From: Sphingomonas alba
GTDB taxonomy: Bacteria > Pseudomonadota > Alphaproteobacteria > Sphingomonadales > Sphingomonadaceae
DNA length: 64,000 nucleotides
NCBI RefSeq assembly: GCF_023516555.1
Contig: NZ_JAMGBD010000002.1
Coordinates: 496,001 to 560,000 of the forward strand
Reading direction: 5' to 3'
Positions 19,017 through 27,483 of the stretch are shown here, piece by piece. The translations under genes were made by a program, and so were the position numbers. Every line of letters begins with the position of its first letter. Position 1 is the first letter of the stretch. The notes beneath the pieces are model-generated. The model saw nothing but the letters and a program-made list of their open reading frames with translations. It was not told the origin of the DNA and did no database searches.

Positions 19017-19114
19017 GGTGGCTGACTGTGCCAGCCGACAGTCCGCTCTTTCTCGTCGTCGGTATGATTTTCCCCGCGCGCACGTGTGCGCACGCTTGCC
19101 CGCGCGTTGCGAGG

Positions 19115-19164
19115 GTGAACTTAGTGAACTTTGACCGCCCGCCACCGCGAACATTGTGAACATT
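19115..19164 (+). repeat. Two pairs of 9-nt direct repeats
   Basis: GTGAACTTA GTGAACTTT at 19115-19132 and GCGAACATT GTGAACATT at 19147-19164, with pair starts 32 nt apart. They could be decayed tandem repeats or binding half-sites; function is unknown. Confidence 0.45.
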
Positions 19165-19178
19165 CGCGCCCAACCTTT

Positions 19179-19259
19179 GTCATTCCCGCGAAAGCGGGAA
19201 TCCCGCTTTTCTGAAGGTAATGAGAAGGTAAGCGGGACCCCCGCTTTCGCGAGGGTGAC
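19179..19259. repeat. Long imperfect inverted repeat (BIME/MITE-like)
   Basis: 30-nt arms at 19179-19208 and 19230-19259, separated by 21 nt. The arms match at about 25 of 30 positions, and the differences fall in the TT/CC, AA/GG and C/T positions that can still pair as G-U in RNA. Each arm has its own small palindrome (CCCGCGAAAGCGGG type). The motif CATTCCCGCGAAAGCGGGAAT is familiar as a dispersed repeat in many proteobacterial genomes. Confidence 0.75.
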
Positions 19260-19278
19260 GAATTGGAGTGACCGAGGA

Positions 19279-20391
19279 CTAAGCCGCCTCAGCCTCCCTC
19301 ATCGCTGCAGCCTCCGTCTCGACGATCGTCCCGCCGCCAAGCAGGCGGTCGCCTTCGTAGAAAACCGCCGACTGGCCGGGGGCAACGCCATATTCCGGGT
19401 TGGCGAAGGTCAGGCGCTCGCCGTCCCACGATCCATCGACCGGTCGTGCGAGCGAGCGGACCTTGGCGCTGACCTCGCGCTGATCCTCGGCAAGCCAGTT
19501 GATACCCTCGACGAGGGCCGACGCCACCGCCAATGCCGAGCGCGGCCCGACGACGAGCTGGCGCTGCTCCGGGTCGATGCGGACGACGTAGAGCGGCTCG
19601 GGCTGGCCGCCGACCTCGATCCCGCGGCGCTGGCCGATAGTGAAATGGACGACGCCTTCATGGCTTCCGAGCACGCGGCCGTCGACATGGACGATCTCGC
19701 CCGGCGCCGCAGTTTCCGGGCGCAGCCTCTTTACGAGGCTGGCGTAATCGCCATCGGGCACGAAACAGATGTCCTGGCTGTCGGGCTTGTTGGCGACGAT
19801 CAGGCCCGCCTCCTCCGCCAGCCGCCGAGTCTCGCTCTTCGGCAAGTCGCCAAGCGGGAAACGCAGGTATGCCAGCTGGTCGGCGGTGGTGCCGTAAAGG
19901 AAATAGCTCTGGTCGCGCGACGGGTCGCGGCCCTTCCACATTTCGATGCGGCCTTCGCGCTCGACGCGGCGAACATAATGGCCGGTTGCCAGGCAGTCCG
20001 CGCCAAGGTCGCGGGCGAAACCGATCAAATCGGTGAATTTCACGCCTTGGTTGCACATGCTGCATGGCACCGGCGTCCGGCCCATCGCATATTCGTCGGC
20101 GAACCGGTCGATGACGCCGGTGCGGAAGCGGCTCTCATAGTCGAGCACGTAATGGGCGATTCCGAGCCGGTCGCAGACGGTCTTGGCGTCGTAAATGTCC
20201 TGGCCGGCGCAACAGGAGCCGCTTCGCCTTACCGCTTCGCCATGGTCGTAGAGCTGCAAGGTGACGCCGATCACCTCGGCGCCCGTCTTCGCGGCGAGCA
20301 CGGCGACGACGCTGCTGTCGACGCCGCCGGACATGGCGACGACGATGCGGGCACCGGCGGCTGGCCGGCCGAGATGGAAATCAATGCTCAT
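19279..20391 (-). CDS. mnmA: tRNA-specific 2-thiouridylase
   Basis: A 370-residue enzyme that thiolates U34 of tRNA-Glu, -Gln and -Lys. The PP-loop SGGVDSS is at 21-27; the catalytic cysteines are C113 ([11 protein letters not shown]) and C209 (DICF). Ends AAMREAEAA, a slight C-terminal extension. It is followed downstream by the repeat-rich spacer and has no cotranscribed neighbour. A tRNA-Glu(TTC), one of its substrates, is encoded at 49933. Confidence 0.95.
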   Translation of the reverse strand: MSIDFHLGRPAAGARIVVAMSGGVDSSVVAVLAAKTGAEVIGVTLQLYDHGEAVRRSGSCCAGQDIYDAKTVCDRLGIAHYVLDYESRFRTGVIDRFADEYAMGRTPVPCSMCNQGVKFTDLIGFARDLGADCLATGHYVRRVEREGRIEMWKGRDPSRDQSYFLYGTTADQLAYLRFPLGDLPKSETRRLAEEAGLIVANKPDSQDICFVPDGDYASLVKRLRPETAAPGEIVHVDGRVLGSHEGVVHFTIGQRRGIEVGGQPEPLYVVRIDPEQRQLVVGPRSALAVASALVEGINWLAEDQREVSAKVRSLARPVDGSWDGERLTFANPEYGVAPGQSAVFYEGDRLLGGGTIVETEAAAMREAEAA

Positions 20392-20470
20392 CTGAAGGCG
20401 CGCTCTTTACCCGAAATTCACCCTGTATCGCTAGACCATCTCAACCAAAGGCAGAAACAAGGGTGTTCGC

Positions 20471-20701
20471 TTGGCGAGGCATGAGGGGAAATTCGAGGCA
20501 ATAGCCGAGACCTCGCTGGATATGGCGGAGCTGCTTCAAGCGCTTGGGCGCGACGAATCGGCGGCCAGTCGTGAGCGGCAGGCGGCAATCGCCTGTCTTC
20601 TCTCGGCAAGCGAGGGCTGGCGCGATGCCGTTGGACAACTGGGGGGCGCTTTCGCGGAGGTCGTCAGGCAAAGAGGGTTAACTGACGGTAAGGATAGATG
20701 A
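20471..20701 (+). CDS. Possible small hypothetical protein
   Basis: A 76-residue ORF with a TTG start (MARHEGKFEAIAETS...), helix-prone, no motif. It lies in the 405-nt gap between mnmA and sciP on the sciP strand. A later ATG exists at codon 18. No convincing Shine-Dalgarno sequence and no known family, so it may be chance. If it is not a gene, the region 20392-20796 holds only promoter sequence, including a TTAA-N7-TAAG at 20678-20692. Confidence 0.3.
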   Translation: MARHEGKFEAIAETSLDMAELLQALGRDESAASRERQAAIACLLSASEGWRDAVGQLGGAFAEVVRQRGLTDGKDR

Positions 20702-20796
20702 GCAGGATTTTTACCAGCGCTGATGAGAAAGTCTTCAATGGCGCGGCGTTAAATCCAGTCCATCGACAGGCACCAAACGGTTTTGAGGTTACGTAA

Positions 20797-21096
20797 ATGC
20801 TCGAGAATCAGAAGTTCAGGCCAGCCCAGGTAATCGGTCCTCTCGGGGAGCCGCTGACGCTCGATTCGTTGCCGCCGGCTTCGACGACCCGCTGGGTCGT
20901 CCGCCGCAAGGCCGAAGTGGTGGCTGCCGTCGCCGGCGGGCTGCTGACCGTCGATGAAGCCTGCCAGCGCTACACCCTCAGCCTTGAGGAATTCACCAGC
21001 TGGCAGCGCGCTGTGGACCGCAGCGGAATGCCGGGCCTGCGCGTAACGCGGATCAAGCATTACCGCGAACAATATGAGCGCCAGCAGCGCTACTAA
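20797..21096 (+). CDS. sciP: CtrA inhibitor SciP (DUF1153)
   Basis: A 99-residue helix-turn-helix protein with the hallmark WVVRRKAEVVAAVAGGLLTVDEACQRY, then SLEEFTSWQ, matching DUF1153/SciP. In Caulobacter SciP binds the master cell-cycle regulator CtrA and blocks recruitment of RNA polymerase at CtrA promoters; it is restricted to alphaproteobacteria. The gene is monocistronic with a strong terminator 28 nt downstream. The role here is inferred from the family. Confidence 0.88.
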   Translation: MLENQKFRPAQVIGPLGEPLTLDSLPPASTTRWVVRRKAEVVAAVAGGLLTVDEACQRYTLSLEEFTSWQRAVDRSGMPGLRVTRIKHYREQYERQQRY

Positions 21097-21123
21097 GTCG
21101 TTCACCCTCAATCGATCGACATT

Positions 21124-21152
21124 GGGGTCGCGGGAAACCGCGGCCCCTTTTT
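21124..21152 (+). terminator. Intrinsic terminator of sciP
   Basis: A 10-bp stem: GGGG-T-CGCGG pairs with CCGCG-G-CCCC (one T-G wobble), closed by a GAAA tetraloop and followed immediately by five T. A textbook rho-independent terminator on the plus strand. Confidence 0.9.
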
Positions 21153-21278
21153 CATCCACAGGTCGTTTCGCCTGCGTATGGACAGGTCGTTCATTATCCG
21201 GAACAACTTGACTGCATCACGCGTCTTGATGCCGGAAAGCCGGCAGGCGTCAGACCTGTCGGCTACGAACAGGAGGGA

Positions 21279-21536
21279 ATGCACATGGGTATTATCGTTT
21301 GGCTGGTCGTCGGCGGTATCTGCGGCTGGCTTGCCAGCATGATTATGCGCACCGACGCTCAACAGGGCGTCATTCTGAATATCGTCGTCGGCATCGTCGG
21401 CGCGGTCATTTCCGGCCTCATTTTCGGCGTCAACATGAACTCCGGCATTACCGTCGAGAGCTTCCTCTACGCCTTGCTTGGCGCTGTCATCCTGCTGGCG
21501 GTCGTCAATCTCATCCGCCGCGGCAGCGTCCGCTAG
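21279..21536 (+). CDS. GlsB/YeaQ/YmgE family membrane protein
   Basis: An 85-residue protein with three hydrophobic helices: GIIVWLVVGGICGWLAS, a Gly-rich middle helix, and a C-terminal helix ending in RRGS. This is the transglycosylase-associated/GlsB family, linked to general stress in several bacteria, biochemistry unknown. The upstream GGAGGG supports the start. A paralogue is at 22390 on the opposite strand. Followed by a strong terminator. Confidence 0.85.
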   Translation: MHMGIIVWLVVGGICGWLASMIMRTDAQQGVILNIVVGIVGAVISGLIFGVNMNSGITVESFLYALLGAVILLAVVNLIRRGSVR

Positions 21537-21555
21537 ACTGAGCACGCTTGAAGAC

Positions 21556-21587
21556 GGCCGCGCGGGCGATGTCCGCGCGGCCTTTTT
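21556..21587 (+). terminator. Intrinsic terminator of the GlsB-type gene
   Basis: A perfect 10-bp GC stem (GGCCGCGCGG / CCGCGCGGCC) with a 7-nt loop, followed by five T. It ends 5 nt before the stop codon of the convergent SIMPL gene. Confidence 0.9.
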
Positions 21588-21592
21588 CATGC

Positions 21593-22312
21593 CTATTGAA
21601 GTTCGAAGCTCATGGAAACGCTGACCTGCAGCCTCTGTTCGCCGGGATCGATGCTTGTCGATGAGTCTCGCTCGGCGCGGGCGTACATGACCGGCGGCGC
21701 CGGCGGTGGAACCGCATAGCCGCCGCTCTCGCTGACGCTGAGCAACCGCACAACTCTCATGCCTAGTGCCCGAGCGTAGGTATCAGCGCGCGCGCGGCCG
21801 GCTGCAATCGCCTTGACCCGCGCCTCGTCAAGCGCTGCTTCCGGCTTGTCGATGGTGAGGTTGGGGCCGCTGATCTGGTTGGCGCCTTCGGAGACAAGGG
21901 CATCGAGGATCTTGCCCGTCTCGCCGATATCGCGGAAGCGGACGGACAGCTGGTTGGACGCCTGATAACCGGTCAGCCGCGGCGGCTGGTTCTGCTCATA
22001 GGCATAGTCGGGGTTGAGGCTGAGAGAGCTGGTCTGGATGTCCTTGTCCTGGATGCCCGCGCGACGCAGCGCTGCGCGCACACGCTCCATGCGCTGGGCG
22101 TTTTGCTGAATGGCTGCAGTTGCAGTCGCGGCCTTGGTGACTACGCCTGTCGAAATGATGGCGACATCGGGAACGCGGCTGACTTCGCCGGTCGCGGAGA
22201 TGTCGAGGCGCGTGCCAGTGATCGGCTGCACCTGGACCGCTGTTTGCGCGGACGCGGTAGCAGGCAGGGCCAATGCTGAAGCAGCGAGCAGAGGCAGTAT
22301 TGTCATTTTCAT
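21593..22312 (-). CDS. SIMPL domain periplasmic protein (DUF541)
   Basis: A 239-residue exported protein: signal peptide 1-22 (cleavage after TASA), then one SIMPL/DUF541 domain recognised by ISATGEVSRVPDVAIISTGV and the GYQASNQLSVRFRD and AIAAGRARADTYARALG segments. Members such as E. coli YggE are implicated in oxidative stress tolerance and form oligomers; the mechanism is unclear. It lies between two GlsB-type genes and is probably expressed from its own promoter in 22313-22389. Confidence 0.85.
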   Translation of the reverse strand: MKMTILPLLAASALALPATASAQTAVQVQPITGTRLDISATGEVSRVPDVAIISTGVVTKAATATAAIQQNAQRMERVRAALRRAGIQDKDIQTSSLSLNPDYAYEQNQPPRLTGYQASNQLSVRFRDIGETGKILDALVSEGANQISGPNLTIDKPEAALDEARVKAIAAGRARADTYARALGMRVVRLLSVSESGGYAVPPPAPPVMYARAERDSSTSIDPGEQRLQVSVSMSFELQ

Positions 22313-22389
22313 CGGTCTTTACTCCATAGACCAGAACACCCGCGCACTAAGCTGTACGCGGGCGAATGGCTGCTGGCTGAACGATGCCG

Positions 22390-22656
22390 TCAGCGGCGGC
22401 GGGCGATTAGCCTGTAAACGAGCAGGATGATGAAGGCGCCGACGATGGCGCCGATGAAACCCGCCCCGTTGGAAGCACTGGTCAAGCCCAGTTGCTGGCC
22501 CAGGAAGCCCGCGAGCACCGCGCCCAGCACACCGAGAATGACGGTAACGATGCAGCCACCAGGGTCCTTGCCCGGCATCAGCAATTTCGCGATGGCGCCG
22601 GCGAGGCCGCCGATAATGATCCAGGCGATCCAGCCGTGGTCTTCCAGAAATCCCAT
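22390..22656 (-). CDS. GlsB/YeaQ/YmgE family membrane protein (second copy)
   Basis: An 88-residue three-helix membrane protein: WIAWIIIGGLAGAIAKLLMPG, then GGCIVTVILGVLGAVLAGFLG, then a C-terminal helix and a basic RLIARRR tail. The PGKDPGG loop is typical. It is a diverged paralogue of the 21279 gene (shared fold and length, low identity by eye). It lies upstream of the SIMPL gene on the same strand with a 77-nt gap. Confidence 0.85.
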   Translation of the reverse strand: MGFLEDHGWIAWIIIGGLAGAIAKLLMPGKDPGGCIVTVILGVLGAVLAGFLGQQLGLTSASNGAGFIGAIVGAFIILLVYRLIARRR

Positions 22657-22790
22657 GACGCTGCTCCCATCTGTCGGACGCAGGAATCACCTACCGTCCT
22701 CGTTACGTTTGGACAACAACGCCGCTTGCCGTGGCTAGTGCCCCCGTTAGTCGAATTTCCCTTGGAATTGGTCTATGCGCCCGCTTCCTG

Positions 22791-22819
22791 TTGCAGCGGG
22801 TGACTTATTCGCGTAATAC
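22791..22819 (+). promoter_or_regulatory. Candidate sigma-70-type promoter for the RND operon
   Basis: TTGCAG at 22791-22796 and TAATAC at 22814-22819 with exactly 17 nt between, 43 nt before the adaptor ATG. No neighbouring TetR, MarR or two-component regulator gene is present. Confidence 0.45.
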
Positions 22820-22862
22820 AGCTGTGTCAGGAAACTGCTGAAATCGCGAACAGGGCGAAAGA

Positions 22863-24047
22863 ATGTTGCGCATGAACCGGGAAACACGTTTGCAAGGCTC
22901 CGATACGCTGATCGTCGTCGATCGCTCCAAGCGTCGGCGGAATATCATCATCGCGGCCTTTGCAGGCCTTGCCATCCTACTGATCGCGTTCATGGTCATG
23001 AGCGGCAAGAAGGATGAGGCGGCGCAGCAGGCTGCCGCGGGCGGGGCTGGTGGCCAGATTCCAACTGTCTCGGTCGTCGTCCCCGGGCGCAGCGAAGTCG
23101 CGCGCACCATCACCGCATCGGGCGCTCTTGCGGCTCGTCGCGACCAGCCGATCGGTGTCGCCGGTGAAGGCGGCCGCGTGACCGCTGTCCTCGTCGACCA
23201 GGGCAGCTGGGTGCGTGCCGGCCAGGTGCTGGCGGTCATCGACCGCTCGGTGCAGGCACAGAACAGCAACCAGCTCGCCGCGCAGGTGCAGGTCGCCCGT
23301 GCCGATGCTGCCCTCGCGCAGAACGAATATGACCGCAGCGCATCGCTGGTCGACCGCGGATTCGTCTCCAAGGCCGACCTCGATCGCAAGAAGGCTGCCC
23401 GCGATGCCGCCAACGCCCGCGTCGGCGTTGCCTTGGCCAATCTCAATGCCATGCGTGCGCAAATCGGCCGCCTCAACATCGTCGCGCCGACCGCCGGCCT
23501 GATCCTGGCCCGCAATATCGAGGTCGGCCAGGTCGTAAGCGCCGGCACCGGCGGGCTGTTCCGCCTGGCCAAGGGTGGGGAGATGGAGATGCGCGCGGCG
23601 CTTCCGCAGCAGGATCTGGCGCTGATCCATGTCGGTGAAACCGCGAGCATTACGCCGATCGGCTCACAGCAGTCGTACGCGGGCTCTGTCTGGTTGGTCT
23701 CGCCGACCATCGATCCGACGACCCGCCAGGGCGAGGCGCGGATCGCGGTCCCTTACAATTCCGCCATCCGCCCGGGCGGTTTCGCCGAGGCCAAGATTGC
23801 CGCTGGCACCGCCACAGCTCCGCTCCTCCCGCAGAGCGCCGTGCTGTCCGACGAGGACGGAAATTACGTCTACATCGTCAATTCGAAGAACCAGGTCGAA
23901 CGGCGCGCCATCAAGATCGGCAATGTCGACGACAGCGGCGTGACCATTGCAGAAGGCCTGTCGGGACAGGAATCGGTCGTCGTTTCTGCCGGTCCGTTCC
24001 TGAACCCTGGCCAGAAGGTCAAGCCGAAGCGGCAAGCCGCGAACTAG
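22863..24047 (+). CDS. RND efflux periplasmic adaptor (membrane fusion protein)
   Basis: A 394-residue MFP. A cytoplasmic start is followed by a membrane helix at about 27-46, a lipoyl-like half, a helical hairpin (130-190, rich in Ala/Gln/Asp), the second lipoyl half, a beta-barrel and a membrane-proximal domain. It has no lipobox, so anchoring is by the helix. It couples the pump at 24071 to an outer-membrane channel. No TolC-type gene is present in the window. The gap to the pump is 23 nt. Confidence 0.88.
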   Translation: MLRMNRETRLQGSDTLIVVDRSKRRRNIIIAAFAGLAILLIAFMVMSGKKDEAAQQAAAGGAGGQIPTVSVVVPGRSEVARTITASGALAARRDQPIGVAGEGGRVTAVLVDQGSWVRAGQVLAVIDRSVQAQNSNQLAAQVQVARADAALAQNEYDRSASLVDRGFVSKADLDRKKAARDAANARVGVALANLNAMRAQIGRLNIVAPTAGLILARNIEVGQVVSAGTGGLFRLAKGGEMEMRAALPQQDLALIHVGETASITPIGSQQSYAGSVWLVSPTIDPTTRQGEARIAVPYNSAIRPGGFAEAKIAAGTATAPLLPQSAVLSDEDGNYVYIVNSKNQVERRAIKIGNVDDSGVTIAEGLSGQESVVVSAGPFLNPGQKVKPKRQAAN

Positions 24048-24070
24048 GCGTTTGAGCAGGACTTAGGTAT

Positions 24071-27000
24071 ATGAATTTCCGTAACATTTCGGCCTGGTGC
24101 ATTCGCAACCCGGTACCGCCGATCGTCCTGTTCATCGGCTTGTTGCTGGCGGGTCTCGTCGCCTTCAACGGCATGAGCGTCAACAACAATCCAGACATCG
24201 ATTTTCCGTTGGCGGAGATCGACATCTCGCAGCCGGGCGCCGCTCCGTCCGAGATGGAGCAGCAGATCACGCAGAAGGTCGAAGCCGCCGTTCGCGGGGT
24301 CAGCGGCGTCGACGAAATCAACAGCACGGTCCGTGAGGGCATCAGCAGCACCAACGTCCAGTTCGAGATCGGTACCCCGACCGACCGGGCCGTCAACGAC
24401 ATCCGCGACGCCATCGCGCAGATCCGCGGCGACTTGCCGGACGGTATTCTCGAGCCGCAGGTCACGCGCATCGATATTTCGGGCGATCCGATCCTGTTCG
24501 TCGCAGCCGAGACCACCGACATGAGCCTGGAAGAGCTCAGCTGGTACGTCGACAATACGGTCTCCAAGCGCCTGTTGGGCGTCGAGGGCGTGGCCGCCGT
24601 GACTCGCGAAGGCGGCGTCGACCGCCAGATCCGCGTCATCCTGGACCCGGCAGCGCTACAGGCCCAGGGCATCACCGCGGCGCAGGTCAATGCCCAGATC
24701 CGCCAAACCAACCTCAACGCCGCCGGCGGCCGCGCCGAAATCGCCGGCTCCGAGCAGTCGGTTCGCGTGCTCGGCAACGCCCGCACCGCTTACGACCTGT
24801 CGCAGACCGACATCGCCGTTCCCGGCGGACGAATGGTGAAGCTTGCCGACCTTGGCGAGGTCAAGGACGCCTACTCAGAGCAGCGGACGATCGCCAAGAT
24901 GAACGGCCGCCAGGTGATCAGCTTCAACGTCCAACGCTCCAAGGGTGCGTCGGAAGTGACCGCATATGACGCTGCCTGGGCCGAATTGAAGAAGATCGAG
25001 AAGGACGATCCGCGCGTCCAGTTTCGTGAGATCGTCAATCAAGTCGATTATACCAAGCAGCAGTACAGCTCGGCGATGAAGGGCTTGTGGGAAGGCGCGG
25101 TCCTGGCCGTGCTCGTCGTCTTCCTCTTCCTCCGCGACATCCGCGCAACGCTCATCTCTGCGCTAGCCATCCCGCTATCGGCCATCCCCGCCTTTTTCTT
25201 CATGAACTTGATGGGGATCACTCTGAACAGCCTGTCGCTCCTGGCGCTCAGCCTGGTAGCCGGCGTGCTCGTCGACGACGCCATCGTCGAGATCGAGAAC
25301 ATCGTCAGACACATGCGAATGGGCAAATCGGCCTGGCAGGCCTCGATGGACGCCGCCGATGAAATCGGCCTGGCCGTCCTTGCTACGACGATGTCGATCG
25401 TTGCCGTCTTCCTACCCGTCGCGCTGATGCCCGGCATCTCGGGCCAATTCTTCAAGAGCTTCGGATATACAGTCGTGATCTCGGTGATGATGAGCCTGTT
25501 CGTCGCGCGCATGATCACGCCACTGATCGCTGCTTATTTCCTGAAATCTCACGGCGTCGCCCCACACGCAGCGGGCAAGGCGATGGATTGGTACCTGAAG
25601 ACCCTCAAATGGACGATCGACGAGAGCAAGGCCGAGAAGAGGCTTGCCGCCCTGGGCGATGTCCGCGGCCGCTGGTGGCACTTCGTGATCGCAGGCATTG
25701 AAGTCGTCGGGTTGGTAATGCTCTTCACACTCGGCGCGGTCGTCGGCTGGAAGCTGTTCGCCGTTATCGGCCTGCCAGCGCTGGTAAACCTGGTTGTCGC
25801 CGTCGCCGCTGGCGGTGCGCTGGCTTATGGTGCTGCCCGCCTAATCGGCTTCATCGTCAGCCGGTTCCAGGGCGGATATTCGCGCTGGCATCCGAGGCTG
25901 GTGGCGCGGGCCTACGATCACCGCATCTGGATGGTGGGCGCCGGCTTGTTGACCTTCGCGGTCAGTGCCGTGCTCATGGTTACGGCTGGGATGCAATTCC
26001 AGCCGCCGCTCAACGTCGACTATTCCGGTGTCCGCATCGGCCTGCCGCCGGGATCGACCCTGGCTCAGACCGAGGCCAAGGTGGCCCAGGCCGCCGCCAT
26101 CGTCGAGAAGAACCCGAATGTGGAGCGCGTATTCCAACGCATTTTCGTCGGCTCGGGCAACCTCAACATTGTCCTCAAGAAGGATCGCAAGCAGACGAGC
26201 ACGGAGTTCGAACGTTCGCTGACGCCGCAGTTGGCGGCGATTCCGGATGCCCGCGTCAATTTCCAGAGCCAGAGCGGCGGCGGCCCGGGTGGGCGCGATA
26301 TCACCTTGTTCCTGGGCTCGGACAACCCCGAGTTGCTCTACGCGACGGCCAACAAGATTTCGGATGAAATGGCGACCTTGCCCCAGCTTCGCGCGCCGCG
26401 CGTCGCCGGCGATCTGGTCCGTCCGGAAATCATCATCAAGCCGCACTTCGACTTGGCGGCCAACCTTGGCGTGACGCCGGCTGCGCTGTCCCAGACAGTG
26501 CGCATCGCCACCCTTGGGGACATTGCGCAGAACAGCGCCAAGTTCAGCCTAGCCGACCGCCAGGTGCCGATCACGGTATCGATTTCCGAGAATGCGCGCC
26601 GCGACCTGGCGACGCTCGAGAATTTGCCGGTCCCGACGTCGAACGGCAAGTCGGTGCCGCTGAAGTCGGTCGCGACGATCACGTTCGGCTCCGGCCCGAC
26701 CACCATCCAGCGGACCAACCAGATCCGCCGCATCATTGTCGGCGCCGATTTGGCACCGGGCCTGGTCTCCAGTGATGCCTGGGCGAAGATCGAGCAGCTG
26801 CCATCGGTCAAGAACTTGCCCCAAGGCGTCAACCGCCTGACCTTGGGCGACCAGAAATGGCAGGGCGAGTTGATCAAATACTTCTCGATCGCCTTGCTGT
26901 CTGGCGTCCTGCTGGTGTTCGCGGTGCTGGTGCTCCTCTACCGCCGCTTCCTGGCGCCGTTCGTCAACATGGGCTCGCTGCTGCTGGCACCGCTGGGCGC

Positions 27001-27451
27001 GGTCATTGCGCTGCACCTGACCGGCAACCCGATCTCCCTGCCGGTGCTGATCGGCATCCTGATGCTGTTCGGCATCGTCGCGAAGAACTCGATCCTTCTG
27101 GTCGACTTCGCCATCGAGATGATCAGCCATGGCATGGAGCGGCACCACGCGATTATCGAGGCCGGCCACAAGCGGGCCCAGCCGATCGTCATGACGACGG
27201 TCGCCATGGTTGCCGGCATGCTGCCGATCGCACTCAGCATCGAGGGCGACTCCAGCTGGCGCGCGCCGATGGGCGTCACCGTCATCGGCGGCCTGATCTT
27301 CTCGACCATCCTGACGCTGGTGCTGGTCCCGGCTTACTTCAGCCTAGCCATCGACATGGAGCGTTGGCTTGGCGGCAAGTTCACCAAGCTGATCGACAAT
27401 GGTGAGGCCCACACGCCCGACGCATCGCCGGCGCCGGTTCCGGCGGAGTAG
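24071..27451 (+). CDS. RND efflux permease with an unusual central insertion
   Basis: A 1126-residue inner-membrane proton-driven pump of the HAE1/AcrB type. The proton-relay acids are in GVLVDDAIVEIENI (D402, D403). It begins FRNISAWCIRNPVPP and has two periplasmic porter halves. AcrB-type pumps are near 1030-1060 residues. The excess lies between TM6 (ends about 490) and TM7 (starts about 618): residues 505-615 include two extra hydrophobic segments (537-559 and 563-586). Substrate is unknown. Cotranscribed with the adaptor. Confidence 0.9.
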   Translation: MNFRNISAWCIRNPVPPIVLFIGLLLAGLVAFNGMSVNNNPDIDFPLAEIDISQPGAAPSEMEQQITQKVEAAVRGVSGVDEINSTVREGISSTNVQFEIGTPTDRAVNDIRDAIAQIRGDLPDGILEPQVTRIDISGDPILFVAAETTDMSLEELSWYVDNTVSKRLLGVEGVAAVTREGGVDRQIRVILDPAALQAQGITAAQVNAQIRQTNLNAAGGRAEIAGSEQSVRVLGNARTAYDLSQTDIAVPGGRMVKLADLGEVKDAYSEQRTIAKMNGRQVISFNVQRSKGASEVTAYDAAWAELKKIEKDDPRVQFREIVNQVDYTKQQYSSAMKGLWEGAVLAVLVVFLFLRDIRATLISALAIPLSAIPAFFFMNLMGITLNSLSLLALSLVAGVLVDDAIVEIENIVRHMRMGKSAWQASMDAADEIGLAVLATTMSIVAVFLPVALMPGISGQFFKSFGYTVVISVMMSLFVARMITPLIAAYFLKSHGVAPHAAGKAMDWYLKTLKWTIDESKAEKRLAALGDVRGRWWHFVIAGIEVVGLVMLFTLGAVVGWKLFAVIGLPALVNLVVAVAAGGALAYGAARLIGFIVSRFQGGYSRWHPRLVARAYDHRIWMVGAGLLTFAVSAVLMVTAGMQFQPPLNVDYSGVRIGLPPGSTLAQTEAKVAQAAAIVEKNPNVERVFQRIFVGSGNLNIVLKKDRKQTSTEFERSLTPQLAAIPDARVNFQSQSGGGPGGRDITLFLGSDNPELLYATANKISDEMATLPQLRAPRVAGDLVRPEIIIKPHFDLAANLGVTPAALSQTVRIATLGDIAQNSAKFSLADRQVPITVSISENARRDLATLENLPVPTSNGKSVPLKSVATITFGSGPTTIQRTNQIRRIIVGADLAPGLVSSDAWAKIEQLPSVKNLPQGVNRLTLGDQKWQGELIKYFSIALLSGVLLVFAVLVLLYRRFLAPFVNMGSLLLAPLGAVIALHLTGNPISLPVLIGILMLFGIVAKNSILLVDFAIEMISHGMERHHAIIEAGHKRAQPIVMTTVAMVAGMLPIALSIEGDSSWRAPMGVTVIGGLIFSTILTLVLVPAYFSLAIDMERWLGGKFTKLIDNGEAHTPDASPAPVPAE

Positions 27452-27483
27452 CCTTCACGGCTCAAGGCTCTAAGGTGGGAGCG

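Larger units (their letters stand above)
18966..19278. other. Repeat-rich intergenic region between phzF and mnmA
   Basis: A 313-nt non-coding spacer between convergent genes. In order it holds REP-like copy C with its 14-nt box (18974-19016), a 6-bp hairpin GACTGT/ACAGTC (19024-19043), a 21-nt alternating purine-pyrimidine tract (19075-19095), two pairs of 9-nt direct repeats (19115-19132 and 19147-19164) and a long inverted repeat (19179-19259). No ORF looks coding. Confidence 0.7.

Noticed and set aside
19024-19043. Terminator for phzF at the GACTGT/ACAGTC hairpin
   Set aside because: Only 6 bp and no T-run directly after; too weak to call.
19156-20484. 442-codon open frame antisense to mnmA
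   Set aside because: mnmA motifs, including both catalytic cysteines, are intact on the minus strand. The antisense frame also begins inside the repeat region.
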